Program-made: the position numbers and the translations under genes
In this document: in pieces, positions 24,336 through 31,795 of the stretch
Numbering within the stretch: position 1 is the first letter of the stretch
Layout: every line of letters starts with the position of its first letter
Origin: Streptomyces sp. R41
Lineage (GTDB): Bacteria; Actinomycetota; Actinomycetes; Streptomycetales; Streptomycetaceae
Direction: 5' to 3'
DNA: 64,000 bases
Assembly (NCBI RefSeq): GCF_041053055.1
Contig: NZ_CP163443.1
Coordinates: 9,965,001 to 10,029,000, forward strand
The notes under the pieces: generated by a model
Seen by the model: the letters and a program-made list of their open reading frames with translations, nothing else
Database searches by the model: none
What the model was told of the DNA's origin: nothing

Positions 24336-24869
24336 GTGAGCGAACATGCCGAAAAGCCCTTCCTCTACGTCGTCGTCTGCGCGGCGGGCATCGCCGAGGA
24401 CATCAGCAAACTGATCACCGCGGCCCAGGAGCGGAAGTGGGAGGTCGGCGTCATCGCCACCCCGCAGGGCCTCGGCTTCATCGACGCGACGGCCGTCGAG
24501 GCGCGGACCGGCCGCCCGATCCGGTCCGCCTGGAGGTCCCCCGGCGACCCGCGTCCCTTCCCGGCCCCGGACGCGGTGGCCGTCGCACCGGCCACCTTCA
24601 ACACCGTCAACAAGTGGGCGGCCGGGATATCCGACACCCTCGCCCTGGGAACCCTGTGCGAGGCGTACGGCCTCGGCGTCCCGATCGCCGTACTGCCGTG
24701 CGTGAACGAGGCGTTGGCGGCCCACCCCGTCTACCGCGCGAGTGTCGAGCGGCTGCGCGGGATGGGTGTCCGGTTCGGTGACCCGTACTCCGGGGAGCCG
24801 CAACAGGACGGCGGGCGCGCGGAGTTCCACTGGGAGCGGGTGCTGGACCTGCTCACTCCTGGCAGCTGA
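24336..24869 (+). CDS. Flavoprotein of the HFCD (Dfp/UbiX-like) family
   Basis: A 177-residue flavoprotein. It begins FLYVVVCAAGIAEDISKLIT and VGVIATPQGLGFID, the Rossmann-like FMN-binding start. It continues with DAVAVAPATFNTVNKWAAGISDTLA, the PA-T-x-NT-x-K-x-A-x-G-I-x-D-x-L motif of homo-oligomeric flavin-containing Cys decarboxylase-like proteins. The decarboxylase His/Cys residues are not clear, so catalysis is open. Start: GTG 24336, directly after the DUF1348 gene (46-bp gap), possibly one transcript. Confidence 0.88.
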   Translation: MSEHAEKPFLYVVVCAAGIAEDISKLITAAQERKWEVGVIATPQGLGFIDATAVEARTGRPIRSAWRSPGDPRPFPAPDAVAVAPATFNTVNKWAAGISDTLALGTLCEAYGLGVPIAVLPCVNEALAAHPVYRASVERLRGMGVRFGDPYSGEPQQDGGRAEFHWERVLDLLTPGS

Positions 24870-24901
24870 CGGCGGGTCGGGGGCGCAGGAACCCGCTTGG
24901 C

Positions 24902-26584
24902 CTAGGGCCGACGGAAGATCGTGATCGAGTGGCCGACCTCGTCGATCGGCGTGCTGGTGGCGAGCAGCGCCGCCAGCCGGCCGTCGGCCTTGGCGATCGA
25001 GGAGTCGGACACGACAAGCAGCCCGTGCACCTCGCCCGGTGGTGCCTTGCGTGGGTCGGCCGCGTCGATGCCGTAGTACGACGGCACACCGGCGCCCTTG
25101 TAGACGAGCCAGACGTCTTCGTGCGGGTAGCGCCGGTCCAGGCGGTCGGCGAGCCGGCCCAGGTCCTGTCCCCAGTCGACGTTCGAGTCGTGCAGTCGTA
25201 GGTGGGTCTTCGCAGGTCCGCCGAACGCTTCGTTGGAGTACGGCAGGTAGTACGGGTAGGCGAGCAGCGAGCTCACGGCGACGAACAGGACCAGCGCCGC
25301 CGTGGCGAGGTGGGCCCACCGCCGCCGCAGTGCGACGACACCGGCCGCCGCGACCGCGAGGAACACCGGTACGGACAGGGCGTAGCGCACGCCGAGGTCA
25401 CGGGAGCCGTGCATCGCCGCGGCCAGCAGCACGGCCGGGGGGATGAGAACGTAGGGGGCGGCGGCCCGCAGCCGGGGGACGGCGGCCATCGCGACGGCAC
25501 CGGCGAGCCACAGCGCCAGCATGCCCAGTGGCGTTTTCACCAGCAGTGCGGCCGGCAGGTAGTACCAGAGCGACCCGCGGTAGAGCCGGCCGAAGAGAAA
25601 GCCTCCCCACGTCGCGTTCTCGAAGCCGAACTGGACGCGCATCCCGTCCCGGTACGGCTGCGGGAAGGGCAGCCAGTCGATGAGCAGCCCGCGCAGTCCG
25701 TGGACCGCCGGGAGGTCGGCCGGCGCTGTCCAGCGCAGCCGCGGGTCGACGGCGAGGTAGCTGGCCCACACGACGACGAGAGCCACCAACGCCGTGCCGG
25801 CCGCGGCCGCCGCGCCGAGCCGAACCTTCCTGACCACGCTGAGGTCGCGCCCGTGCCACACGGACACCACCGCCAGGAGCAGCAGCACCGGAACGGCCGG
25901 AAGCGTGCTCATCTTCGTGGCCACCGCCGCGCCGAGCGCCGCCCCGGCGAGCGGCAGATGGAGGAGCGGACGCCGCCGCGCCCGCCACAGCAGCCACACC
26001 GACGTCAGCAGGAAACCCGACGCCGGTACGTCGAGCGTGGCCAGCGAGCCGTGCGCGATGACGTCCGGCGAGAACGCGTACAGGGCGAGGGCCACCAACC
26101 CGCCCGCGGAGCCGACGAGTTCGCGCGCGAAGGCGAGGACGACAAGGCCGAACAGCAACGTCAGCACGATCACCGGCAGTCGCGCCCACAGCATCACCCG
26201 CCCCGGATCGTTGCCCGACTCGTACAGCAGCCGCCGCCCGAGCGCCGTCTGATCACCCGTGAAGCCGGCGTCCAGATGCGGATGGGCGAACACCAGCCCG
26301 CTCGCGATGATCAGCTTGCCCAGGGGCGGATGCTCGGGGTTGTAGCGCAGACTGTGCTGCTGCACGTAGACCGTCGCCGTACCCGCGTACACGGGTTCGT
26401 CGATGGTGGGGGTCTGCTCCACGGCCGTCGTGACCATCGCGATCGCCATCTCGGCCAGCAGCGCGACCACGGCCACCACGAACACCCACCGCCGGTGCCG
26501 CCGAAGCCACTTCAATCGCCTCGACGGCTCCACGCTGCTCACCGGCACGCGGTCCCCGTGCCTGCTGGCCATGAATGTCGGCAT
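24902..26584 (-). CDS. GT-C type membrane glycosyltransferase (GT39/ArnT-like)
   Basis: A 560-residue polytopic membrane protein with 10-12 hydrophobic segments. After TM1 comes the extracytoplasmic acidic motif PTIDEPVYAGTA, in the place of the catalytic DE of PMT/ArnT enzymes, then NPEHPPLGKLI. The C-terminal 120 residues form a soluble domain (LHDSNVDWGQDLGRLADRLDRR, YYGIDAADPRKAPPGE). Such enzymes transfer a sugar from a polyprenyl-phosphate donor to protein or lipid outside the membrane. The acceptor is unknown. Starts at ATG 26584 or 26572 are both possible. Confidence 0.82.
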   Translation of the reverse strand: MPTFMASRHGDRVPVSSVEPSRRLKWLRRHRRWVFVVAVVALLAEMAIAMVTTAVEQTPTIDEPVYAGTATVYVQQHSLRYNPEHPPLGKLIIASGLVFAHPHLDAGFTGDQTALGRRLLYESGNDPGRVMLWARLPVIVLTLLFGLVVLAFARELVGSAGGLVALALYAFSPDVIAHGSLATLDVPASGFLLTSVWLLWRARRRPLLHLPLAGAALGAAVATKMSTLPAVPVLLLLAVVSVWHGRDLSVVRKVRLGAAAAAGTALVALVVVWASYLAVDPRLRWTAPADLPAVHGLRGLLIDWLPFPQPYRDGMRVQFGFENATWGGFLFGRLYRGSLWYYLPAALLVKTPLGMLALWLAGAVAMAAVPRLRAAAPYVLIPPAVLLAAAMHGSRDLGVRYALSVPVFLAVAAAGVVALRRRWAHLATAALVLFVAVSSLLAYPYYLPYSNEAFGGPAKTHLRLHDSNVDWGQDLGRLADRLDRRYPHEDVWLVYKGAGVPSYYGIDAADPRKAPPGEVHGLLVVSDSSIAKADGRLAALLATSTPIDEVGHSITIFRRP

Positions 26585-26859
26585 GCCCTTTGTTACGTCC
26601 GCTCCGTACGAGCCTGCTCATCCGGTGGGACCCCACTTCGGGCGCACGTTCATCCGCCGAGTCGAATCCGCAAACCTGTCACGATCATCCGGCCGGAAGC
26701 ACGACAGGGGAGTCCTGAGTATGCACCGCCACAGGTCGGGGTCCGTACGAACCACGACATCTGTCGTCGCGCCGGCCCTGGTCGAGCGGTTCAGGCAGCG
26801 GAAGTGCCCACCTGCCGGCGGTTACGGCACCGAAGTCTTCTGCGACCCGGCAGGTCCCC
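26585..26859. other. Intergenic stretch between GT39-like gene and ohr
   Basis: About 275 bp separating two minus-strand genes. I see no convincing frame or dyad. It must hold the promoter of the GT39-like gene and the end of the ohr transcript. Confidence 0.5.
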
Positions 26860-27285
26860 TTAGACAGCGGTGGCGTTGACGGTGACCGGGATGTTGCCGC
26901 GTGTGGCCTTGGAGTAGGGGCAGATTCGATGGGCGGCGGCGCCCAGTTCCGTGGCGGTTTCCTCGTCGACGCCGCCGAGCTCGACGTTGAGAACGGCAGC
27001 CAGGCCGAACTCACCGTCGTCACCGTGATTGAGCGAGATCTCGGCGGTGATGGCGGTGCTCGCCAGCCTGATCTTGCGCTCCGCGGCGGCGCGGCGCACG
27101 GCGCCCAGGAAACAGGCGGCCCAGCCCGCCGCGAACAGCTGCTCGGGGTTGGTGGCGTTGCCGGCACCTCCCAGCTCCTTCGGGATGGCCAGAGTGGTCT
27201 GCAGAAGTCCGTCCTCGGACTGGACGCGGCCGCCGTTGCGGCCCTCCCCGTCGACGTTCACGACGGCGGTGTAGCTGACTGCCAT
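26860..27285 (-). CDS. ohr: Organic hydroperoxide resistance protein (OsmC/Ohr family)
   Basis: A 141-residue Ohr peroxidase that reduces fatty-acid and peroxynitrite-type organic hydroperoxides, using lipoylated protein as electron donor. The two catalytic cysteines are C58 (AAGWAACFLGAV) and C122 (HRICPYSKATRGN); R20 and E49 fit the conserved pair around the peroxidatic Cys. The length matches the family. No ohrR gene adjoins. Instead, two copies of a CGTCAC-N10-GGTGAC dyad flank its promoter, and the same dyad recurs at the two genes to the right. Start: ATG 27285 with GAGGGAG upstream. Confidence 0.95.
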   Translation of the reverse strand: MAVSYTAVVNVDGEGRNGGRVQSEDGLLQTTLAIPKELGGAGNATNPEQLFAAGWAACFLGAVRRAAAERKIRLASTAITAEISLNHGDDGEFGLAAVLNVELGGVDEETATELGAAAHRICPYSKATRGNIPVTVNATAV

Positions 27286-27302
27286 GACTGCTCCCTCTTT
27301 CG

Positions 27303-27324
27303 CGTCACCGGTTCAGGTGGTGAC
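27303..27324. promoter_or_regulatory. CGTCAC-N10-GGTGAC dyad, site 1 (ohr)
   Basis: CGTCAC and GGTGAC half-sites with a 10-nt centre, just downstream of the predicted ohr -10 box. Same spacing as the four other sites of this family. Confidence 0.7.
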
Positions 27325-27327
27325 TGG

Positions 27328-27357
27328 ATACTTGCAGCTTCTTGCGTCACTGGTCAA
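27328..27357 (-). promoter_or_regulatory. Predicted ohr promoter
   Basis: On the minus strand TTGACC (27357-27352) and AAGTAT (27333-27328) are separated by 18 nt, a good sigma-70/HrdB-type pair 43 bp upstream of the ohr ATG. One dyad (27345-27366) covers the -35 box and another (27303-27324) lies just downstream of the -10 box. Confidence 0.6.
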
Positions 27358-27366
27358 GACGGTGAC
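27345..27366. promoter_or_regulatory. CGTCAC-N10-GGTGAC dyad, site 2 (ohr -35)
   Basis: Identical half-sites and spacing to site 1, 42 bp (four helical turns) away centre to centre, overlapping the -35 box of the predicted ohr promoter. Confidence 0.7.
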
Positions 27367-27453
27367 GAAAACGGGATCTGAGTCGAACGCGGTGCCCTTT
27401 GGCTATGTGTTGAGCAGGTGCCATGGGAGCTAGGGGGTGGGCAGCGAAGTCGT

Positions 27454-27475
27454 CGTCACCGGGTTGACCGGTGAC
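27454..27475. promoter_or_regulatory. CGTCAC-N10-GGTGAC dyad, site 3 (hydrolase promoter)
   Basis: The same half-sites and spacing. Here the dyad is extended into an 11-bp perfect hairpin (GTCGTCACCGG, 5-nt loop, CCGGTGACGAC; 27452-27478 with 1-nt uncertainty at the ends). A TTGACC at 27464-27469 inside the centre could be the -35 box of the hydrolase gene. Confidence 0.7.
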
Positions 27476-27538
27476 GACCTTTGTGTGACAGTCAGTCATC
27501 GCACAAGCCGGTACACGCAGACGCGCGGAGGGGTTCAC

Positions 27539-28591
27539 ATGATCAACAGGCGTAGTTTCAGCAAGGCTCTGGGGCTGGGCACGGGCGCGGCCGCCGTTTC
27601 ACTGAGCGGCCTGCAGGCCGCGTCCGCCGTCCCCCGGAGCGCATCCGCGGCGTCGACCGTTCCCATGGTCACCCCCGGCGCGCACACCACGTTTGCGCAG
27701 CTGAAGCAGATCAGGGCCGGCCTGCTGAACGTCGGTTACGCCGAACTCGGCCCCGCCCACGGCCCCGCGGTCATCTGCCTGCATGGATGGCCGTACGACA
27801 TCCACAGCTACGTCGACGTCGCCCCGTTGCTGGCCGAAGAGGGCTACCGGGTGATCGTCCCGTATCTGCGCGGCCACGGCGCGACGCGCTTCCTCTCCGA
27901 CCGGACGATCCGCAATGCCCAGCAGTCGGCCATCGCCCTCGACATCATCGCCCTGATGGACGCCCTGAAGATCGAGAGGGCCGTGCTGGCCGGCTTCGAC
28001 TGGGGCTCGCGCACCGCCGACATCATCGCCGCACTCTGGCCCGAACGCTGCAAGGCCCTCGTGTCGGTGAGCGGCTACCTCGTCACCAACCGCGCGGCCA
28101 ACCTGAAGCCGCTGGCCCCCAAGGCCGAACATACCTGGTGGTACCAGTACTACTTCGCCACCGAGCGAGGCCGGCTCGCCATGGAGGACAAGACCCTGCG
28201 CCACGACCTGACCAGGCTCGTCTGGGACACCGTGTCCCCGACGTGGGACTTCGACGACGCCACGTTCGAGCGCACCGCGGCAGCCTTCGACAACCCCGAC
28301 TACGCGGCCGTCGTCATCCACAACTACCGCTGGCGGCTGAGTCTCGCCGACGGGGAGCGCCGCTACGACGGCCTCGAGAAGCGGCTCGCCACGCGACCGG
28401 TCATCGAGGTGCCCACCATCACCCTCGACCCCGAGCGGGATCCCTTCACCGCTCCGGGCGACGGAGCCTCGTACCGGGACAGGTTCACGGGAAAGTACGA
28501 GCACCGCACTCTTACGGGCATCGGCCACAACCTGCCGCAGGAGGCACCCACCGCCTTCGCCCAGGCCGTCATCGACGTGGACCGGTTCTGA
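27539..28591 (+). CDS. Tat-exported epoxide hydrolase-like alpha/beta hydrolase
   Basis: A 350-residue alpha/beta hydrolase. The N-terminus NRRSFSKALGLG followed by a hydrophobic stretch to QAASA (residue 30) is a twin-arginine signal. The catalytic pattern is that of epoxide hydrolases and haloalkane dehalogenases: oxyanion HGWP (82-85), nucleophile D154 in GFDWGSR and catalytic His at about 330 in GIGHN. It is divergent from ohr and carries the shared GTCAC-N10-GGTGAC dyad upstream, so it may act with Ohr against lipid peroxides or epoxides. GGAGGGG precedes ATG 27539. Confidence 0.9.
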   Translation: MINRRSFSKALGLGTGAAAVSLSGLQAASAVPRSASAASTVPMVTPGAHTTFAQLKQIRAGLLNVGYAELGPAHGPAVICLHGWPYDIHSYVDVAPLLAEEGYRVIVPYLRGHGATRFLSDRTIRNAQQSAIALDIIALMDALKIERAVLAGFDWGSRTADIIAALWPERCKALVSVSGYLVTNRAANLKPLAPKAEHTWWYQYYFATERGRLAMEDKTLRHDLTRLVWDTVSPTWDFDDATFERTAAAFDNPDYAAVVIHNYRWRLSLADGERRYDGLEKRLATRPVIEVPTITLDPERDPFTAPGDGASYRDRFTGKYEHRTLTGIGHNLPQEAPTAFAQAVIDVDRF

Positions 28592-28607
28592 CCCCTCGGG
28601 GGCTCTC

Positions 28608-28629
28608 AGTCGCCTTCTTGGCAGGTGAC
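28608..28629. promoter_or_regulatory. AGTCGC-N10-GGTGAC dyad, site 4 (one mismatch)
   Basis: Half-sites AGTCGC and GGTGAC with the same 10-nt spacing, 17 bp after the hydrolase stop and 98 bp before the CGNR gene. One base departs from the GTCAC core. Confidence 0.5.
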
Positions 28630-28704
28630 TGACCCGTTCCATCAAAGTCCAAACGGAGTGCGACCATGGAAAGCCAGAACACCGCGGACGGCGCTGCGGA
28701 CCGC

Positions 28705-28726
28705 AGTCACCTGTCAGAATGGTGAC
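28705..28726. promoter_or_regulatory. AGTCAC-N10-GGTGAC dyad, site 5 (CGNR gene)
   Basis: The dyad ends on the base before the CGNR GTG. Its centre contains CAGAAT (28715-28720), a -10-like hexamer placed so that transcription would start at the GTG itself, giving a leaderless mRNA. Binding here would block the gene, as expected of autoregulation. Confidence 0.65.
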
Positions 28727-29287
28727 GTGAAACTCGACCATGTCTTCGTTTGCGGAGACCCGGCGCTGGACTTCGCCGCCACGCTCCGAGCACGCCGTAC
28801 GGTGCGCTTCGAGATGTTCGCAGCGCCCGACAGTCTGAACGCTTGGTACGTGGAGTCCGGCATCGTCGATGCGGTCTCCCCCAGTCAGGAAGCCGACGTC
28901 GAGCAGGCGACGACCGTACGGGAAGCCATCTACCAACTGGTCACCGCCCGTCGGCTCGGGGAGGAGTGCGACGGGGCGGCGCTGACCGTGGTCAACAACG
29001 CGGCACGCAAGCCGCCCGCGGTGCCGCAGCTGACTCCGTCGGGGCGATGGACGCAGGCGACGCCGGAAGAAGCCCTTTCCCTGGTGACGCGCCATGCCAT
29101 CGAGCTCCTGAGCGGGCCGGACGTACCCCTGCTCAAGGAGTGCGGCAACCCGGAGTGCACGCGCACCTACATCGACCGCTCGCGGGGCATGCGCCGGCAG
29201 TGGTGCGGGATGGAGTCATGCGGCAACAAGATCAAGGCAGCCGCGTACCGGGCCCGCAAAAAGACCGCGCCCGCGGCGGCCCACTGA
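28727..29287 (+). CDS. CGNR zinc-finger protein with ABATE-type N-terminal domain (putative transcription regulator)
   Basis: A 186-residue protein. The N-terminal domain starts KLDHVFVCGDPALDFAATLRAR, the ABATE domain usual in CGNR proteins (stress-related regulators). The C-terminus is a zinc finger, ECGNPECTRTYIDRSRG followed by RRQWCGMESCGNKIKAAAYR, with four cysteines in the CGNR pattern (Lys in place of Arg). Such proteins are predicted DNA-binding regulators. It has no Shine-Dalgarno site; a -10-like CAGAAT sits 6 nt before GTG 28727, suggesting a leaderless start. The shared dyads at its own promoter and at ohr make it the best local candidate for their binding protein. Confidence 0.88.
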   Translation: MKLDHVFVCGDPALDFAATLRARRTVRFEMFAAPDSLNAWYVESGIVDAVSPSQEADVEQATTVREAIYQLVTARRLGEECDGAALTVVNNAARKPPAVPQLTPSGRWTQATPEEALSLVTRHAIELLSGPDVPLLKECGNPECTRTYIDRSRGMRRQWCGMESCGNKIKAAAYRARKKTAPAAAH

Positions 29288-29298
29288 CCGCGAGACCG

Positions 29299-29928
29299 TC
29301 AGGTCCGTACCGGCCTATGTGCCGTCGGCACACTCGCCGTCGCGCGCAGATGCTCGATCCCGGTGTCGAGCGCCGCCTTGAGGTGGGTCGAGTCGCCCGT
29401 GGACATCATGATGGTCACGCCTCCCTGGATGCCCGCCAGCAGTGCGGCGGCCGTCCGGTCCACATCGAGGGCCGGCGACACCAGCCCGTTTGTCTGAAGG
29501 GCGCGCATACCGCGGGCGAGTTGCTCCTGCCATTGACGCATCAGCTCCGTCACGATCGCCCGTGCACCGGGCCGGGACCGCCCGACCTGCAGGAACAGTG
29601 CCCCCAACGGGCAGTTGTCGCCCTGGATTTCATAGCGCTCCACCACAACATCCCGCCACTGCTGCCAGGACTCCCACGAGTCCAGCCGCCCCAGATGCGG
29701 CTGCTGGTCCTCCAGGACACGGTCCGCCTCGAACTGGGCCACCGCCAGCAGCAGTTCGTCCTTGCCGTCGGGGAAGTAGTGGAAGAGCTGGCTCTTGCTC
29801 GTGCCGGTGCGGCTGCGGATGTCGTCGAGTGTCGTGAAGGCGACACCCTGCTCGCGCAGCACCTCGGCCGCCCCCTCGACGATGCGGGCTCGTGTGGCGC
29901 GGCCCTTCGCGGTCGGCGCGTTCGGCAT
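29299..29928 (-). CDS. TetR-family transcriptional regulator
   Basis: A 209-residue repressor. The HTH reads IVEGAAEVLREQGVAFTTLDDI then TGTSKSQLFHYFPDGKDELLLAV, with recognition helix SKSQLFHYF. The C-terminal domain (CPLGALFLQVGRSRPGARAIVTELMRQW, TAAALLAGIQGGVTIM) is that of the TetR_C_33-like group, which often represses adjacent short-chain dehydrogenases. It is divergent from such a gene (30037) with a dyad between. Start: ATG 29928 with AGGAGG 5 nt upstream. Its end is 11 bp from the convergent CGNR gene. Confidence 0.92.
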   Translation of the reverse strand: MPNAPTAKGRATRARIVEGAAEVLREQGVAFTTLDDIRSRTGTSKSQLFHYFPDGKDELLLAVAQFEADRVLEDQQPHLGRLDSWESWQQWRDVVVERYEIQGDNCPLGALFLQVGRSRPGARAIVTELMRQWQEQLARGMRALQTNGLVSPALDVDRTAAALLAGIQGGVTIMMSTGDSTHLKAALDTGIEHLRATASVPTAHRPVRT

Positions 29929-29968
29929 CCGGCCTCCTCTCCTCCTCCGCCTCGGCGGACTTTCATTC

Positions 29969-29984
29969 TGGACTTGCGGGTCCA
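29969..29984. promoter_or_regulatory. Probable operator of the 29.3-kb TetR regulator
   Basis: TGGAC-TTGCGG-GTCCA, a perfect 5-bp-arm dyad in the 108-bp divergent region, 41 bp from the TetR start and 52 bp from the SDR start. Confidence 0.6.
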
Positions 29985-30036
29985 TTTTCCACGACGCACA
30001 GTTGTCCGCACACTGCGAGACAAGGGAGATCGCGTC

Positions 30037-30807
30037 ATGGGTGAACGACTGCGGAACAAGACGGCGCTGGTCACGGGGTCGACCAGCAATATCGGGCAGG
30101 CGATCGCCGAAGCGTTCGCCGCCGAGGGGGCACACGTCATCGTGTCCGGGCGCAACCGGGAACGAGGGGCACAGGTCGTCGAAGGGATCCGTGCATCCGG
30201 CGGCCGGGCCGATTTCCTGGCGGCGGACCTCGACGGCAGCGTGGAGGCTTCCCGAGACCTGGCCCATCGGGCCCGTGAGACCTTGGGCGGGCGGATCGAC
30301 ATCCTGGTGAACAACGCCGGCATCTACCCGGCCCCCGGCACCACCGACACCGACGAGAAGACGTTCGACAAGGTCTACGGAGTGAACGTGAAGGCGCCGT
30401 TCTTCCTCACTGCTGCCGTCGTCCCGGTCATGACGGAGTCCGGTGGCGGGGCGATCGTCAACCTCGGCTCGTGGATCGCGCGCCTGGGCGTTCCTCTCGG
30501 CGCGCTCTACAGCTCCACCAAGGGAGCCATGGAGACGCTCACGCGGGCATGGGCCGCGGAGTTCGGCCCGATGGGCGTGCGAGTGAACGCCGTCTCGCCC
30601 GGCGTGATCCTGCCCCCCGCTCCGGAAGGCGGCGAGCCCCATCCGGGCGAGATCATGATGAAGGGCACCCCGGCCGGCGACGTCGGCACGCCGGACGCCA
30701 TCGCGCATGCCGTGGTCTGGCTGGCCAGTGACGAAGCGGCCTTCGTGCACGGAACCGTGGTGGACGTCGACGGGGGCAGGACAGGGGTCGCCGTCATCGC
30801 CGCGTAG
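30037..30807 (+). CDS. Short-chain dehydrogenase/reductase (SDR)
   Basis: A 256-residue classical SDR. The cofactor loop is TGSTSNIG near residue 14; the RNRE segment after the second strand suggests NADP(H). It also has NNAG (LVNNAGIYP), the active-site Ser in NLGSW, Y-x-x-x-K in YSSTKGAMET, and a C-terminal WLASDEAAFVHGTVVDVDGGR. The core is intact and close to FabG-like enzymes; the substrate is unknown. AAGGGAGA precedes ATG 30037. It is the likely target of the divergent TetR regulator. Confidence 0.93.
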   Translation: MGERLRNKTALVTGSTSNIGQAIAEAFAAEGAHVIVSGRNRERGAQVVEGIRASGGRADFLAADLDGSVEASRDLAHRARETLGGRIDILVNNAGIYPAPGTTDTDEKTFDKVYGVNVKAPFFLTAAVVPVMTESGGGAIVNLGSWIARLGVPLGALYSSTKGAMETLTRAWAAEFGPMGVRVNAVSPGVILPPAPEGGEPHPGEIMMKGTPAGDVGTPDAIAHAVVWLASDEAAFVHGTVVDVDGGRTGVAVIAA

Positions 30808-30990
30808 CGTGCGGATCCGGAGCCTTCCCGTCTCTGCCGCGCTTGCCGTCGGCGGCTCACGCCAGGCGTGTCATCTGTCGGACACCCCCGTGTTGGCCCC
30901 CCAGCTTGGGAAGCTCGGATGATCCAGAGGCGGGAGCCTTGCTGATCTGCGGCGGAACGGTGCTGGCGTCCGATGGCCGCGGACTGCGTT

Positions 30991-31026
30991 CCCCGGTATC
31001 CCAAGGGATCCCTTGGGATACCGGGG
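30991..31026. repeat. 36-bp perfect palindrome
   Basis: CCCCGGTATCCCAAGGGA is followed immediately by its exact reverse complement, with no loop; the symmetry stops at position 30990/31027 (T/T). It lies in the 250-bp gap between the convergent SDR and HAD genes. A bidirectional terminator is the simplest reading. Confidence 0.9.
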
Positions 31027-31057
31027 TGGGACCGTGCGCTGGCGCCGACCACTGCTG

Positions 31058-31795
31058 TCAGGTCACCAGCCGCAGCACGTCCGTCAGGCCGCGCTCGCCG
31101 GTGCGGTGTTCCGCCGGCAGGATGTAGGTGCGCAGGCCGCAGGCGGTCGCGCCGCCGTCGCGGACCGGGTTGTCGCCGACCATGAGGGTGGCGCGAGGGT
31201 CGGTGCCGAGGTCGGCGCAGGCTTTGAGGAAGAGCTGCGGGTCGGGCTTTTCGCGGCCCTGCTCGTAGGAGATGACGCAGGTGTCGATCAAAGCGTCCAG
31301 CCCGTGGTGGGCGAGGTGGGTGCGCAGGTCCCAGGCGAAGTCGCTGACGATGGCGATGCTCAGTCCGCGTTCGCGCAGGGCGCGCAGGACGGGTTCGGTG
31401 TCGGGATAGGGGACCCAGGCGTCCGGGGCGGTGAGTTCCCGGTAGGCGGCCTCCTCCGCGCCGCGCAGGAAGTCCACCTGCTCCCACCAGCCCCGCATGG
31501 CGCGGCGGTGCTGGTCGGAAGTGAGGTCCCGGCCTTCTTGGAGGGCGACGACGGAGGGCAGCCGGAAGGCCGCGCGCAACTGGTCGCAGATCTCGGCCAC
31601 CGCGCCGGGCTCTTCCAACACGGCGAGGCGGCCGCACGCGGCGCCCACCCGGTGCAGCCACGTCTCCAGGTCGATCATCTGGAAGATGGTGTTGCTGAAG
31701 TCGAACAGCACGGCCTGGACCGGGGGCACGGGCGCGGCCATCTCGGCGTCGCTGGGGTGGAAGGCGCTCGGTGTTTCGAACAGGGTATGGATCAC
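31058..31795 (-). CDS. HAD-superfamily hydrolase
   Basis: A 245-residue HAD hydrolase. Motif I is VLFDFSNTIF, so the second Asp of DxD is Ser, a variant that would weaken phosphatase chemistry. The cap is helical. Motif II is IVSDFAWD, motif III lies at REKPDPQLF and motif IV at MVGDNPVRDGGA. The GTG start overlaps the TGA of the deoR-type gene (GTGA, 31792-31795), so it is the last gene of a coupled operon. It may dephosphorylate or otherwise process a sugar or polyol intermediate. Confidence 0.88.
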   Translation of the reverse strand: MIHTLFETPSAFHPSDAEMAAPVPPVQAVLFDFSNTIFQMIDLETWLHRVGAACGRLAVLEEPGAVAEICDQLRAAFRLPSVVALQEGRDLTSDQHRRAMRGWWEQVDFLRGAEEAAYRELTAPDAWVPYPDTEPVLRALRERGLSIAIVSDFAWDLRTHLAHHGLDALIDTCVISYEQGREKPDPQLFLKACADLGTDPRATLMVGDNPVRDGGATACGLRTYILPAEHRTGERGLTDVLRLVT

